Positions 24,960-32,714 of a stretch of DNA of 64,000 nucleotides are shown here, piece after piece. Below the pieces are notes generated by a model. That model was not told the origin of the DNA. It made no database searches and saw nothing but the letters and a program-made list of their open reading frames with translations. The stretch lies in the NCBI RefSeq assembly GCF_000783395.1, contig NZ_JSFK01000001.1, positions 248,001-312,000 on the forward strand, in the 5' to 3' direction. Each line of letters opens with the position of its first letter. Position 1 is the stretch's first letter. Position numbers and translations under genes: made by a program. The DNA comes from Pseudomonas chlororaphis (lineage in GTDB: Bacteria > Pseudomonadota > Gammaproteobacteria > Pseudomonadales > Pseudomonadaceae).

Positions 24960-27152
24960 ATGACTCCCTTGCCCGCACCGCTGCGCTGGCTCTACGCCCT
25001 GGAATGGCGCCGTGGTTTCTTCGACTGGGCGCGCAGCGATGGCGTGACCTGGGTCTACATCGTCAAGGTGTTGATCGCCGCATTCCTCACGCTGTGGCTG
25101 GCCATGCGTCTGGAACTGCCGCAACCGCGCACGGCGATGATCACCGTGTTCATCGTCATGCAGCCGCAGAGTGGCCAGGTGTTTGCCAAGAGTTTCTATC
25201 GCTTCCTCGGCACCCTCGCGGGGTCGGCGATGATGGTCACGCTGATCGCATTGTTCGCGCAGAACACCGAATTGTTCCTCGGCTCGTTGGCGATCTGGGT
25301 CGGCATCTGCTCGGCCGGAGCCGCGCGTTGCCGCAACTTCCGTGCTTACGGTTTTGTCCTCGCAGGCTATACCGCCGCGATGGTCGGGCTGCCGGCGCTG
25401 GCGCACCCGGACGGCGCATTCATGGCGGCGGTGTGGCGAGTGCTGGAGATCTCGCTGGGGATTCTCTGCTCGACCCTGATCAGCGCCGCGATCCTGCCGC
25501 AAACCGCCAGCGCCGCCATGCGCAACGCCTTGTATCAGCGATTCGGCGTGTTTGCGCTGTTCGTCACCGATGGCCTGCGAGGACGCAGCAAAGCCGAGTC
25601 TTTCGAGGCGAGCAACGTGCGCTTCATTGCTGAGGCCGTGGGGCTGGAAGGGCTGCGCAGCGTCACCGTGTTCGAAGACCCGCACATGCGTCGGCGCAAC
25701 GGTCGCCTGAGCCGCTTGAACAGCGAGTTCATGGGCATCACTACGCGCTTCAACGCCTTGCACCAGTTGCTTGAACGCTTGCGCGGCAATGGCGAAGAAC
25801 ACGTTGTCGCCGCGATCAGACCGGGCCTGCAGGATCTCGCCGAAGTGCTCGACGGCTTCAGTGGCCGCGCCCTGACCAGCCCCGATGCCGCCCGTTTGGC
25901 GACCGCATTGGCGAGTTACAAGGAAGGCCTGCCGGCTCGTGTGCGCAGCCTGCGCGCGATCTTTCAGGACACCGAGCCGAGCGAAGCCGAACAACTGGAT
26001 TTCCACACCGCTTACGAACTGCTTTATCGCTTCGTTGACGATCTGCACAGTTATGCACAGACCCACGCATCCTTGGCCGATCACCGCCACGAACGCGAGC
26101 GCTGGGACGAACCGTTCACCCCGCAAACCAATTGGTGGGCCGCCGCTGCATCAGGCATACGCGCCTCGTTCATCCTTATCGTGCTGGGCAGTTATTGGGT
26201 CGCCACTGCTTGGCCAAGCGGCGCGACGATGACGCTGATCGCTGCCGCCACCGTGGGCCTCTCGGCGGCCACGCCGAACCCGAAACGCATGGCATTCCAA
26301 ATGGCTTGCGGTACCTTCCTCGGTGCCCTGATCGGCTTCGTCGAGATGTTTTTCATTTTCCCGTGGATCGATGGTTTCCCGCTGCTGTGCGTGATGCTCG
26401 CGCCGGTGATCGTCCTCGGCTCGTTCCTCACCTCGCGGCCGCAATACGCCGGTGTCGGCCTCGGGTTGCTGATCTTCTTCAGTACCGGTTCGGTGCCGGA
26501 CAACCTGACCATCTACAACCCTTACACCTTTATCAACGACTACATCGCCATGGTCATGGGCATGCTGGTCTGTGCCGCTGCAGGGGCGATTATTCTGCCG
26601 CCGAACAGCCGCTGGTTGTGGAAACGTCTGGAGCAGGATCTGCGCGGGCAAGTGGTCTACGCGATCAGCGGCAAGCTCAAAGGCCTCGCTTCGAGTTTCG
26701 AGAGCCGTACCCGCGATTTGCTGCATCAGGCCTACGGTCTTGCGGCCGGGCAGCCGAAGGTGCAAAAGCACCTGCTGCGCTGGATGTTCGTGGTACTGGA
26801 AGTCGGCCACGCGATCATCGAGTTGCGCAAGGAGCAGGCGATTTTGCCGGTGCACCCGGCGTATGCCGAATCGCAGCCGTGGCGCCAGGCGATCCGCGTG
26901 ATGGGCCGCGCGCTGGTGCGGCTGTTTCTGCAGCCGAACGCCAGCAATCTCGAACGCGCACTGGTCGCGGTCGATCATGCGATCAGTCGTGTCGCGGCCA
27001 CCGATGAGCCGTTCGCGCCGCACTTCGATACCTCGGCCTTGCGCCGGGTGAAGAGCTATCTGCACTTCATCCGCACTTCGCTGCTCGACCCGCAATCACC
27101 GCTTGCTGCCTACGCCATCGCCAAGCCCGAAGGACTTGCCCATGCCTCGTGA
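24960..27152 (+). CDS. FUSC-family inner-membrane exporter (AaeB-like)
   Basis: A 730-residue pump component with two membrane bundles: residues about 25-175 (VYIVKVLIAAFLTLWLAMRL, GICSAGAARCRNFRAYGFV) and about 395-545 (GIRASFILIVLGSYWVATAW, CVMLAPVIVLGSFLTS). A large cytoplasmic region lies between, and another after. This is the fusaric acid resistance/AaeB architecture. The ATG at 24960 is used. Its 3' end overlaps the DUF1656 gene by 11 bp. Confidence 0.92.
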   Translation: MTPLPAPLRWLYALEWRRGFFDWARSDGVTWVYIVKVLIAAFLTLWLAMRLELPQPRTAMITVFIVMQPQSGQVFAKSFYRFLGTLAGSAMMVTLIALFAQNTELFLGSLAIWVGICSAGAARCRNFRAYGFVLAGYTAAMVGLPALAHPDGAFMAAVWRVLEISLGILCSTLISAAILPQTASAAMRNALYQRFGVFALFVTDGLRGRSKAESFEASNVRFIAEAVGLEGLRSVTVFEDPHMRRRNGRLSRLNSEFMGITTRFNALHQLLERLRGNGEEHVVAAIRPGLQDLAEVLDGFSGRALTSPDAARLATALASYKEGLPARVRSLRAIFQDTEPSEAEQLDFHTAYELLYRFVDDLHSYAQTHASLADHRHERERWDEPFTPQTNWWAAAASGIRASFILIVLGSYWVATAWPSGATMTLIAAATVGLSAATPNPKRMAFQMACGTFLGALIGFVEMFFIFPWIDGFPLLCVMLAPVIVLGSFLTSRPQYAGVGLGLLIFFSTGSVPDNLTIYNPYTFINDYIAMVMGMLVCAAAGAIILPPNSRWLWKRLEQDLRGQVVYAISGKLKGLASSFESRTRDLLHQAYGLAAGQPKVQKHLLRWMFVVLEVGHAIIELRKEQAILPVHPAYAESQPWRQAIRVMGRALVRLFLQPNASNLERALVAVDHAISRVAATDEPFAPHFDTSALRRVKSYLHFIRTSLLDPQSPLAAYAIAKPEGLAHAS

Positions 27153-27342
27153 AATCGCCTTCCACGGCGTGTACATGCCGACCATGACCCTGATGTTTTT
27201 CATCGCTGCGGCATTGGCCTGGGCGGTAGACCGGTTTTTGTCCGGGTTCGATCTGTACCGCTTCTTCTGGCACCCGGCGCTGTTGCGTCTGAGTCTGTTT
27301 ACCTGTCTGTTCGGCGCCATGGCGCTGACTGTCTACCGTTGA
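27142..27342 (+). CDS. DUF1656 small membrane protein (AaeX-like)
   Basis: A 66-residue protein, MPREIAFHGVYMPTMTLMFF, with two membrane helices (LMFFIAAALAWAVDRFL and LFTCLFGAMALTVYR). DUF1656 proteins are regular partners of FUSC/HlyD exporters; their exact job is unknown. The start overlaps the FUSC stop and the next gene follows after 10 bp, so all are co-translated. Confidence 0.9.
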   Translation: MPREIAFHGVYMPTMTLMFFIAAALAWAVDRFLSGFDLYRFFWHPALLRLSLFTCLFGAMALTVYR

Positions 27343-27352
27343 GAACGATCTG

Positions 27353-28219
27353 ATGAAAAAGTTTTTCAGCCTGCTCGCGACCCTGCTGGTGCTGGCCCTG
27401 GCGTTGTGGATCGGCCGCACATTGTGGGAGCACTACATGAACACGCCGTGGACCCGAGACGGTCGCGTGCGTGCCGACATTATCAACGTTGCCGCCGATG
27501 TTACCGGTGAAGTGATCGACGTGCCGGTGCGCGACAACCAACTGGTGAAGAAGGGTGATTTGCTGATGCAGATCGACCCTGAGCATTACCGCATCGCGGT
27601 GAAACAGGCGCAGTCGCTGGTCGCCTCGCGCAAGTCGACGTGGGAGATGCGCAAGGTCAACGCCCATCGCCGCGCCGATCTGGACAACCTGGTGATCTCC
27701 AAGGAAAACCGCGACGACGCCAGCAACATCGCCGACGCCGCACTCGCCGATTACCAACACGCTCAGGCGCAACTGGAAGCCGCCGAACTCAACCTCAAAC
27801 GCACCGAAGTGCGCGCGGCGGTCGACGGTTACGTGACCAACCTGAACGTGCATCGCGGTGACTACGCGCGCATCGGCGAGGCGAAAATGGCCGTGGTCGA
27901 CATGAACTCGTTCTGGGTTTATGGCTTCTTCGAAGAGACCAAACTGCCCCATGTCAAAGTCGGTGACAAAGCCGACATGCAGTTGATGAGCGGCGAAGTC
28001 TTGAAGGGCCACGTGGAGAGCATCTCGCGCGGCATTTATGACCGCGACAACCCGGAAAGCCGCGAGCTGATTGCCGATGTGAACCCGACGTTCAACTGGG
28101 TGCGGCTGGCGCAGCGGGTGCCGGTGCGGATTCACATTGATGAAGTGCCGGAGGGCGTGCTGCTGGCGGCGGGGATTACGTGCACGGTGGTGGTGAATCA
28201 GAGCGCTGTGGACAACTGA
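27353..28219 (+). CDS. HlyD-family membrane fusion protein (AaeA-like)
   Basis: A 288-residue periplasmic adaptor linking the FUSC pump to the outer-membrane factor. An N-terminal anchor (FFSLLATLLVLALALWIG) is followed by a biotinyl-lipoyl half (RVRADIINVAADVTGEVIDV, VKKGDLLMQIDPEHY), a helical hairpin, the second lipoyl half (VRAAVDGYVTNLNVHRGDYA) and a beta-barrel with FWVYGFFEETKLPHVKVGDK. Last gene of the operon; a REP pair follows. Confidence 0.93.
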   Translation: MKKFFSLLATLLVLALALWIGRTLWEHYMNTPWTRDGRVRADIINVAADVTGEVIDVPVRDNQLVKKGDLLMQIDPEHYRIAVKQAQSLVASRKSTWEMRKVNAHRRADLDNLVISKENRDDASNIADAALADYQHAQAQLEAAELNLKRTEVRAAVDGYVTNLNVHRGDYARIGEAKMAVVDMNSFWVYGFFEETKLPHVKVGDKADMQLMSGEVLKGHVESISRGIYDRDNPESRELIADVNPTFNWVRLAQRVPVRIHIDEVPEGVLLAAGITCTVVVNQSAVDN

Positions 28220-28236
28220 CAGACCGTGTCGCTCCT

Positions 28237-28302
28237 TTCGCGAGCAGGCTCGCTCCCACAGAGGTCATGCATTTCAAATGTGGGAGCGAGCCTGCTCGCG
28301 AA
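28237..28302. repeat. REP pair, GAGCCTGCTCGC type
   Basis: CGCGAGCAGGCTCGCTCCCA and its inverted copy, 18 bp after the HlyD gene. Confidence 0.92.
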
Positions 28303-28340
28303 TGGGGGCGACTCGGTATTTCCAGACTGATAACGAGCAA

Positions 28341-28739
28341 TCACTCGGCGCAAAACGTCTCCTGCAAATGCAGCCAGAACACTCGCCCGGATTCGAGTTT
28401 TTCAAACACCACCGTCGAGCGCCGATCCGTGTGCACACCGCTCGCATCGCTCTGCTGCTCGCGGTAACTCACGGTCGCGCCGCGCTGATGCAGGGCAATC
28501 ACGCGTAACTCACTGAGCTGGATTCTGAAACCTTTCTTTTGCCCGCCTGCGGCTTGGAACAGCAGGCGCAAGGCATCGATATCCAGCGCTCGGCCCAACG
28601 GCGTCACCATGGAGAAACGCGGTGAAAAACGCGCCAGCAATCGCTGCAGCGCGGCGTCATCTTCTTCTACGGCAAACCATCGTTCGATGGCTTCGTGCGC
28701 CTGGATCACTTCGTCCAGGTAGGGCGTGGCGTCATTCAT
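28341..28739 (-). CDS. NTF2-like (SnoaL/DUF4440-type) protein
   Basis: A 132-residue protein with the cone-shaped NTF2-like pattern: a helical start (YLDEVIQAHEAIERWFAVEE), FSMVTPLGRALDIDALRLLF, and strands FRIQLSELRVIALHQRGATVSYRE, STVVFEKLESGRVFWLHLQE. Such proteins are small enzymes or ligand binders; no specific activity can be read. The start overlaps the MFS stop (ATGA), so it is co-expressed with that transporter. Confidence 0.75.
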   Translation of the reverse strand: MNDATPYLDEVIQAHEAIERWFAVEEDDAALQRLLARFSPRFSMVTPLGRALDIDALRLLFQAAGGQKKGFRIQLSELRVIALHQRGATVSYREQQSDASGVHTDRRSTVVFEKLESGRVFWLHLQETFCAE

Positions 28740-30106
28740 GCAGTTTTTTCCTCAAGGGCAGGTGGGTTCAATAGTGCGAGCACGTGGGTCGAGTCGAAAC
28801 GCAGGACGGCAACCATCGGCAACAGGGTCAGCAGCGCAGCGGCGATAAAGCAGGCACTGAAACCGTCACCACCCAACGCGCCCAGCAGTGAACTGAGCAG
28901 CGCCGCCGCGAGGCAGAAACCGAGTTGGCGATTGATGTTCCACAGGGCACTGGAGTGGCCCATTTTTTCTGGCGCAATGCCGACGAAGGCCAAGGTCTGC
29001 GCGGTGACGCTGCACAGGCTGCCGCCCAGGCCCATCAAGGCGTAGGCGATGATCAGCGGTGTGCTTGCCGGTTGTTCGATGCGCATCAGCAAAACGATGC
29101 CGACGCATTGCAGGAGCATGCCGACGCTGAGCAATGGCTTGGGGCCGATGCGGTTGAAGCTGCGTTTACCGAGCATGATCGCCACGCCCGAACCGACGGC
29201 CCATGGCAGCATCAATGCGCCGGTTTGCGCCGCGCCGACGCCGAGGTTGTGCAGGTACAACACAGCAATCATGTGGGTGCCGGTGAACACCCCCGGCACG
29301 CACAGGTAGATCAACATCGCCAGACGCAACGACGGGTGCTTGATCAGTTGCAGGTCGAGGATCGCGCCGGGTTTGCGCCAGCCATCGCGCAGGTAAATGC
29401 ACAGGGTCAGAAGGCTCAGCAGCAGGCTAGCGATGCCGAGGTTACGGGTGTCGGCGTCGCTCAACAGACTGATGGCGATCAACAGTAAACTGAGCGCCGA
29501 GGCTGCCAGCAGCAGGCCGCGCGCGTCCAGCGTCGGGCGTTCAGTCAACGGTTGATCGGCTTTCAACCAGAGCAGGCCGAGCCCGAATGCGAGCAGTGTC
29601 AGCGGCAGATTCAGGTAAAAAATCCAGCGCCAGGACAACGCCTGAACGATCAGTCCACCGGCCGCCGGCGACAGTGCCGGCACCAGCAGCGCCACCAGCA
29701 AAACCACACCGGTGAAGTGTGCGCGTTGCGTCGCCGGAAACTGTCGATACGCCAGGGCCTGCCCAACCGGCAGCAGCAGTCCGCCACCGAGCCCTTGCAA
29801 CAATCGCCAGGCAATCAGGCTTTCAATCGATCCCGCCTGCGCCACCAGTGCCGAGCCAATCCCGAACAACAACAGCGAAGCAAGAATCAGACGCCGCTCG
29901 CCAACTCGAGTCGCCAGCCACACGCTCAGCGGAATGATCAGCGTCAGGCCGAGCATGTAGGCGTTGCTGATCCACGCCAGTTGCGTCACCGAGGCGTGCA
30001 ATTGTTGAGCAATGTCCGGGTAAGCGATGCTGGCGACGAACATGTTCAGCAGGTCGAGCGCAAAGCCCAACAAATACACCAGCGCGACTTTCGAGCGATA
30101 AGCCAT
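28736..30106 (-). CDS. MFS transporter, DHA2-type drug exporter
   Basis: A 456-residue inner-membrane proton-driven exporter with about 13-14 helices. It starts MAYRSKVALVYLLGFALDLL and carries the motif IPLSVWLATRVGERRLILAS (motif A) and LLQGLGGGLLLPVGQALAYR (motif C-like). The ATG at 30106 has AGGGAAG upstream; the track-style upstream start at 30154 has not. It is divergent from a LysR gene with a perfect palindrome between them. Confidence 0.9.
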   Translation of the reverse strand: MAYRSKVALVYLLGFALDLLNMFVASIAYPDIAQQLHASVTQLAWISNAYMLGLTLIIPLSVWLATRVGERRLILASLLLFGIGSALVAQAGSIESLIAWRLLQGLGGGLLLPVGQALAYRQFPATQRAHFTGVVLLVALLVPALSPAAGGLIVQALSWRWIFYLNLPLTLLAFGLGLLWLKADQPLTERPTLDARGLLLAASALSLLLIAISLLSDADTRNLGIASLLLSLLTLCIYLRDGWRKPGAILDLQLIKHPSLRLAMLIYLCVPGVFTGTHMIAVLYLHNLGVGAAQTGALMLPWAVGSGVAIMLGKRSFNRIGPKPLLSVGMLLQCVGIVLLMRIEQPASTPLIIAYALMGLGGSLCSVTAQTLAFVGIAPEKMGHSSALWNINRQLGFCLAAALLSSLLGALGGDGFSACFIAAALLTLLPMVAVLRFDSTHVLALLNPPALEEKTA

Positions 30107-30180
30107 GGCAGCTTCCCTGTGATGAGACGTACAGGGTAGGGATCTTCTGGTCATAGGAAAACGCTGGTTTGCCTGCTAGT

Positions 30181-30201
30181 TTGTCAAAATTATTTTGACA
30201 A
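30181..30201. promoter_or_regulatory. Perfect 21-bp palindrome between the MFS and LysR genes
   Basis: TTGTCAAAAT and ATTTTGACAA flank a single T. It contains a T-N11-A LysR motif. It lies 75 bp from the MFS start and 9 bp from the preferred LysR start, placing it as the probable autoregulatory operator. Confidence 0.75.
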
Positions 30202-30209
30202 AGAGCGCC

Positions 30210-31097
30210 GTGGATATGGTCAGCCTGGATCGTTTTGACACCTTCAAAGCCGTGGTCGAAGCAGGTTCCTTGACCGCTGCTGCAGATACGCTAGGGCAGA
30301 CGCGCGCGGTGGTCAGCTTCAACCTCAAGCGCCTGGAGGAAGAACTGGGTGTGACCTTGCTCACGCGCAACACCCGGCAACTGGCGCTGACCGATGCCGG
30401 TGAGCGCTTTTATCGACGCTGTTTGCGCACACTGGATGAGGCGCGGCTGGCGATCGAAGAGGCGCGTTCCGAGCATGCACAGCTCAAGGGCACACTGCGT
30501 ATCACCACGACGGTCGAGTTTGCCTTGGCTCAGGTGGTGCCGGCGCTTGAGGTGTTTCGCCAGCAGCAACCGCAGTTGAACATTCATTTGTCGACGTCTT
30601 CGACCCATGCCGATCTGATTTCCGAGCGCTTTGACCTGGCGATTCGGCTGGGGCGCATGCACGACTCCAATCTGCGTGCGGTGCAGTTGTCGACGTTCGA
30701 AATATTTGCCGTGGCGGCGCCGGGGTTGGTCGAGCGCTTCGCGCCGGTGGTCACGCTGGCCACGCTGGAGTCGATGCCGACGTTAGGGCATGGACGGGTG
30801 CCGGAAATGACCGTGACTGATCCGGCCGGTGCAGAGCATTTCTACCAGCCAAAACCGGGAACCACCGCCATCGTCGCGGACAACTCGGCGACGCTGCGGG
30901 CGTTTGCATTGACCGGGCAAGGCGTGGCGATTCTGCCGCAATGGCTGATTCAGGACGATCTTGATGCGGGGCGGTTACAGCGTTTGTTGGTGGATTACCG
31001 GTTTGCGCCGCAAGGGGTGTATGCGCTGTACCCGGACACCCGCCACTTGCCGCTGAAAGTGCGGGCGTTCATTGATTTCATGAAGGGCTGGGGCTGA
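30210..31097 (+). CDS. LysR-family transcriptional regulator
   Basis: A 295-residue regulator with an HTH (FKAVVEAGSLTAAADTLGQT, VVSFNLKRLEEELGVTLLTR) and an effector domain (LRITTTVEFALAQVVPALEV). The start is uncertain: TTG at 30195 would lie within the operator palindrome; GTG at 30210 (GTG-GAT-ATG) has AAAGAG close upstream; ATG at 30216 is the next choice. It probably represses or activates the divergent MFS/NTF2-like operon. Confidence 0.88.
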   Translation: MDMVSLDRFDTFKAVVEAGSLTAAADTLGQTRAVVSFNLKRLEEELGVTLLTRNTRQLALTDAGERFYRRCLRTLDEARLAIEEARSEHAQLKGTLRITTTVEFALAQVVPALEVFRQQQPQLNIHLSTSSTHADLISERFDLAIRLGRMHDSNLRAVQLSTFEIFAVAAPGLVERFAPVVTLATLESMPTLGHGRVPEMTVTDPAGAEHFYQPKPGTTAIVADNSATLRAFALTGQGVAILPQWLIQDDLDAGRLQRLLVDYRFAPQGVYALYPDTRHLPLKVRAFIDFMKGWG

Positions 31098-31117
31098 GTG
31101 TTGGCTGATCTGGCCTC

Positions 31118-31194
31118 TTCGCGAGCAAGCTCGCTCCCACAGGAGATCTTCGGCATGACAGAGATCCAATGTGGGAGCGAGCCTGCTCGCGAAA
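31118..31194. repeat. REP pair, GAGCCTGCTCGC type
   Basis: Inverted copies (CGCGAGCAAGCTCGCTCCCA and GTGGGAGCGAGCCTGCTCGC) between the convergent LysR and SDR genes. Confidence 0.92.
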
Positions 31195-31208
31195 ACGTCA
31201 ACCCGGTC

Positions 31209-32033
31209 TCAGAGCTTTGCGCGCAATCCGAACCGCTTCATCAACGTCGATTCGAGCAAGCCCTTGGGCAACAACGTCGCCAACAACGGCAACGCCCGGC
31301 TGCCATTACCAATGCGGATCAACCGCGGCGGTTTGCTCTGTTGCACTGCCTTGAGCAATACCGCCGCAAACTCACTGGCCGGCGTCGGCTTGTCCTGCGA
31401 TGCCTTGGCCCGTGCCCGGATGCCTTCACGCAGTGGAAACCACGGTGATTGTTCATTGATCAACTGCTCGGCTTCATGCCCGGCGTTTTTGGCGAAACTC
31501 GATTGAATCGCCCCCGGTTGAACTTCCATCACGCGAATGCCGAACGGCGCCAGTTCCATACGCAGTGCATCACTCAACGCGTGCACGGCTGCTTTCGAGG
31601 CGCAGTAAGCGCCGGCAAACGGCGTGACCAGCACACCGGACACACTGCCGATATTCACCACCAGACCCTTGGCCCGGCGCAGTACCGGAAACAACGCGCG
31701 GGTGACGCCGACAATCGAAAACACGTTGGTCTCGAACTGCCGTTGCATCGCCGGGACACCGCCGTCGAGCAGCGGCCCCATTGCGCCATACCCGGCGTTG
31801 TTGATCAGCACGTCGAGGCCGCCGTGTTGCTGGTTGATCCGCTCGCCGAGTTGCTCCAGCGCCGCGCTGTCATTGACGTCCAGTTGCACGGCGGTGAATC
31901 CGGCACTCGTCAGCGCAGCAACATCCTCAGCCTTGCGCGCACTGGCCCAGACTTCGAAACCAGCGGCTTTGAACGCATCGGCGAGGGCGCGGCCGATGCC
32001 GCTGGAACAACCGGTAATCAACGCAACGGGCAT
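31209..32033 (-). CDS. Short-chain dehydrogenase/reductase
   Basis: A 274-residue NAD(P)-dependent oxidoreductase of the classical SDR family. The cofactor motif TGCSSGIG is at the N-terminus, NNAG near residue 84, a catalytic serine in NIGSVSG and the catalytic pair in YCASK. The arginine in WASARK suggests a preference for NADP(H). The substrate is unknown. The gene stands alone, with the small membrane protein gene upstream on the same strand. Confidence 0.9.
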   Translation of the reverse strand: MPVALITGCSSGIGRALADAFKAAGFEVWASARKAEDVAALTSAGFTAVQLDVNDSAALEQLGERINQQHGGLDVLINNAGYGAMGPLLDGGVPAMQRQFETNVFSIVGVTRALFPVLRRAKGLVVNIGSVSGVLVTPFAGAYCASKAAVHALSDALRMELAPFGIRVMEVQPGAIQSSFAKNAGHEAEQLINEQSPWFPLREGIRARAKASQDKPTPASEFAAVLLKAVQQSKPPRLIRIGNGSRALPLLATLLPKGLLESTLMKRFGLRAKL

Positions 32034-32069
32034 GGCGCATTCCTTGTGCAGAAAAGTTGAGGGAGGAGA

Positions 32070-32534
32070 TCAGTCGGAGAAACTACCCTGCAATCGCTCG
32101 GCGCGAAACTCCAGGGTTTGCGGGCGATAACCGGGGCGCAGCGGCGGCATCGGCAGACAATCTTCCCATTCGCCGCCGGCCTGCAATTCGCCGGGGCCGC
32201 GATAGCGCGGGGCGGTGTACTGGTTGTCGGCCAGATTCACCGTGTCGCCCGGCGCATAGGCGGCGATGCGCCAGCGCAGTTCGGTCAGGGGAACGTCGTT
32301 GCCGTTTTTCATTTTCAGTTGCAGCGGACGATCGGCCGGGCATTGCTGCGGTGCATAGCTGATGCGCATCTCAAGGCGCGCCAGTTGCTTGATCTCGCGG
32401 TTGTCCAGCCACACCACCCACATGGCCACGAAGCCCAGGCCAATCGCCGCCGCCACTGAAACCGGCAAGGCTTTGGCCGGGTAGCGCAACAACAGGATCA
32501 ACCAGGTGATGACCAGCAGAATGCCGATGAACAT
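32070..32534 (-). CDS. Conserved small membrane protein of unknown function
   Basis: A 154-residue protein with two N-terminal helices (IGILLVITWLILLLRYP and LPVSVAAAIGLGFVAMWVVWL) and a soluble beta-rich domain with cysteines (QQCPADRPLQLKM, EWEDCLPMPPLRPGYRP). It resembles a Pseudomonas family often labelled multidrug transporter without evidence. The soluble part reads more like a small sandwich facing the periplasm. Function unknown. Confidence 0.75.
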   Translation of the reverse strand: MFIGILLVITWLILLLRYPAKALPVSVAAAIGLGFVAMWVVWLDNREIKQLARLEMRISYAPQQCPADRPLQLKMKNGNDVPLTELRWRIAAYAPGDTVNLADNQYTAPRYRGPGELQAGGEWEDCLPMPPLRPGYRPQTLEFRAERLQGSFSD

Positions 32535-32627
32535 GTGGGAACGCTCCGTGAGTTCGTGCGCACCATCCTACCGAAGGCCCAGCGCAATGGACATTCGTTG
32601 CGCACGGGATTTAACCGTTGGTCGGAA

Positions 32628-32643
32628 CTGTAATTTCTGACAG
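32628..32643 (+). promoter_or_regulatory. Palindromic operator D (CTGTAATTTCTGACAG)
   Basis: It keeps the right half-site TCTGACAG exactly and the outer ACTGT/ACAGT pairs of the palindrome seen before H1-H3. It lies 71 bp before the RHS toxin start codon, the same spacing as the other three. The left half is degenerate. Confidence 0.55.
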
Positions 32644-32714
32644 TAGGCACATCGCCAAGCGTCTGCTCAGATCATTGCAGGCGCAGAGAACGCGGTTATC
32701 GTGCGGGGAGCTAC

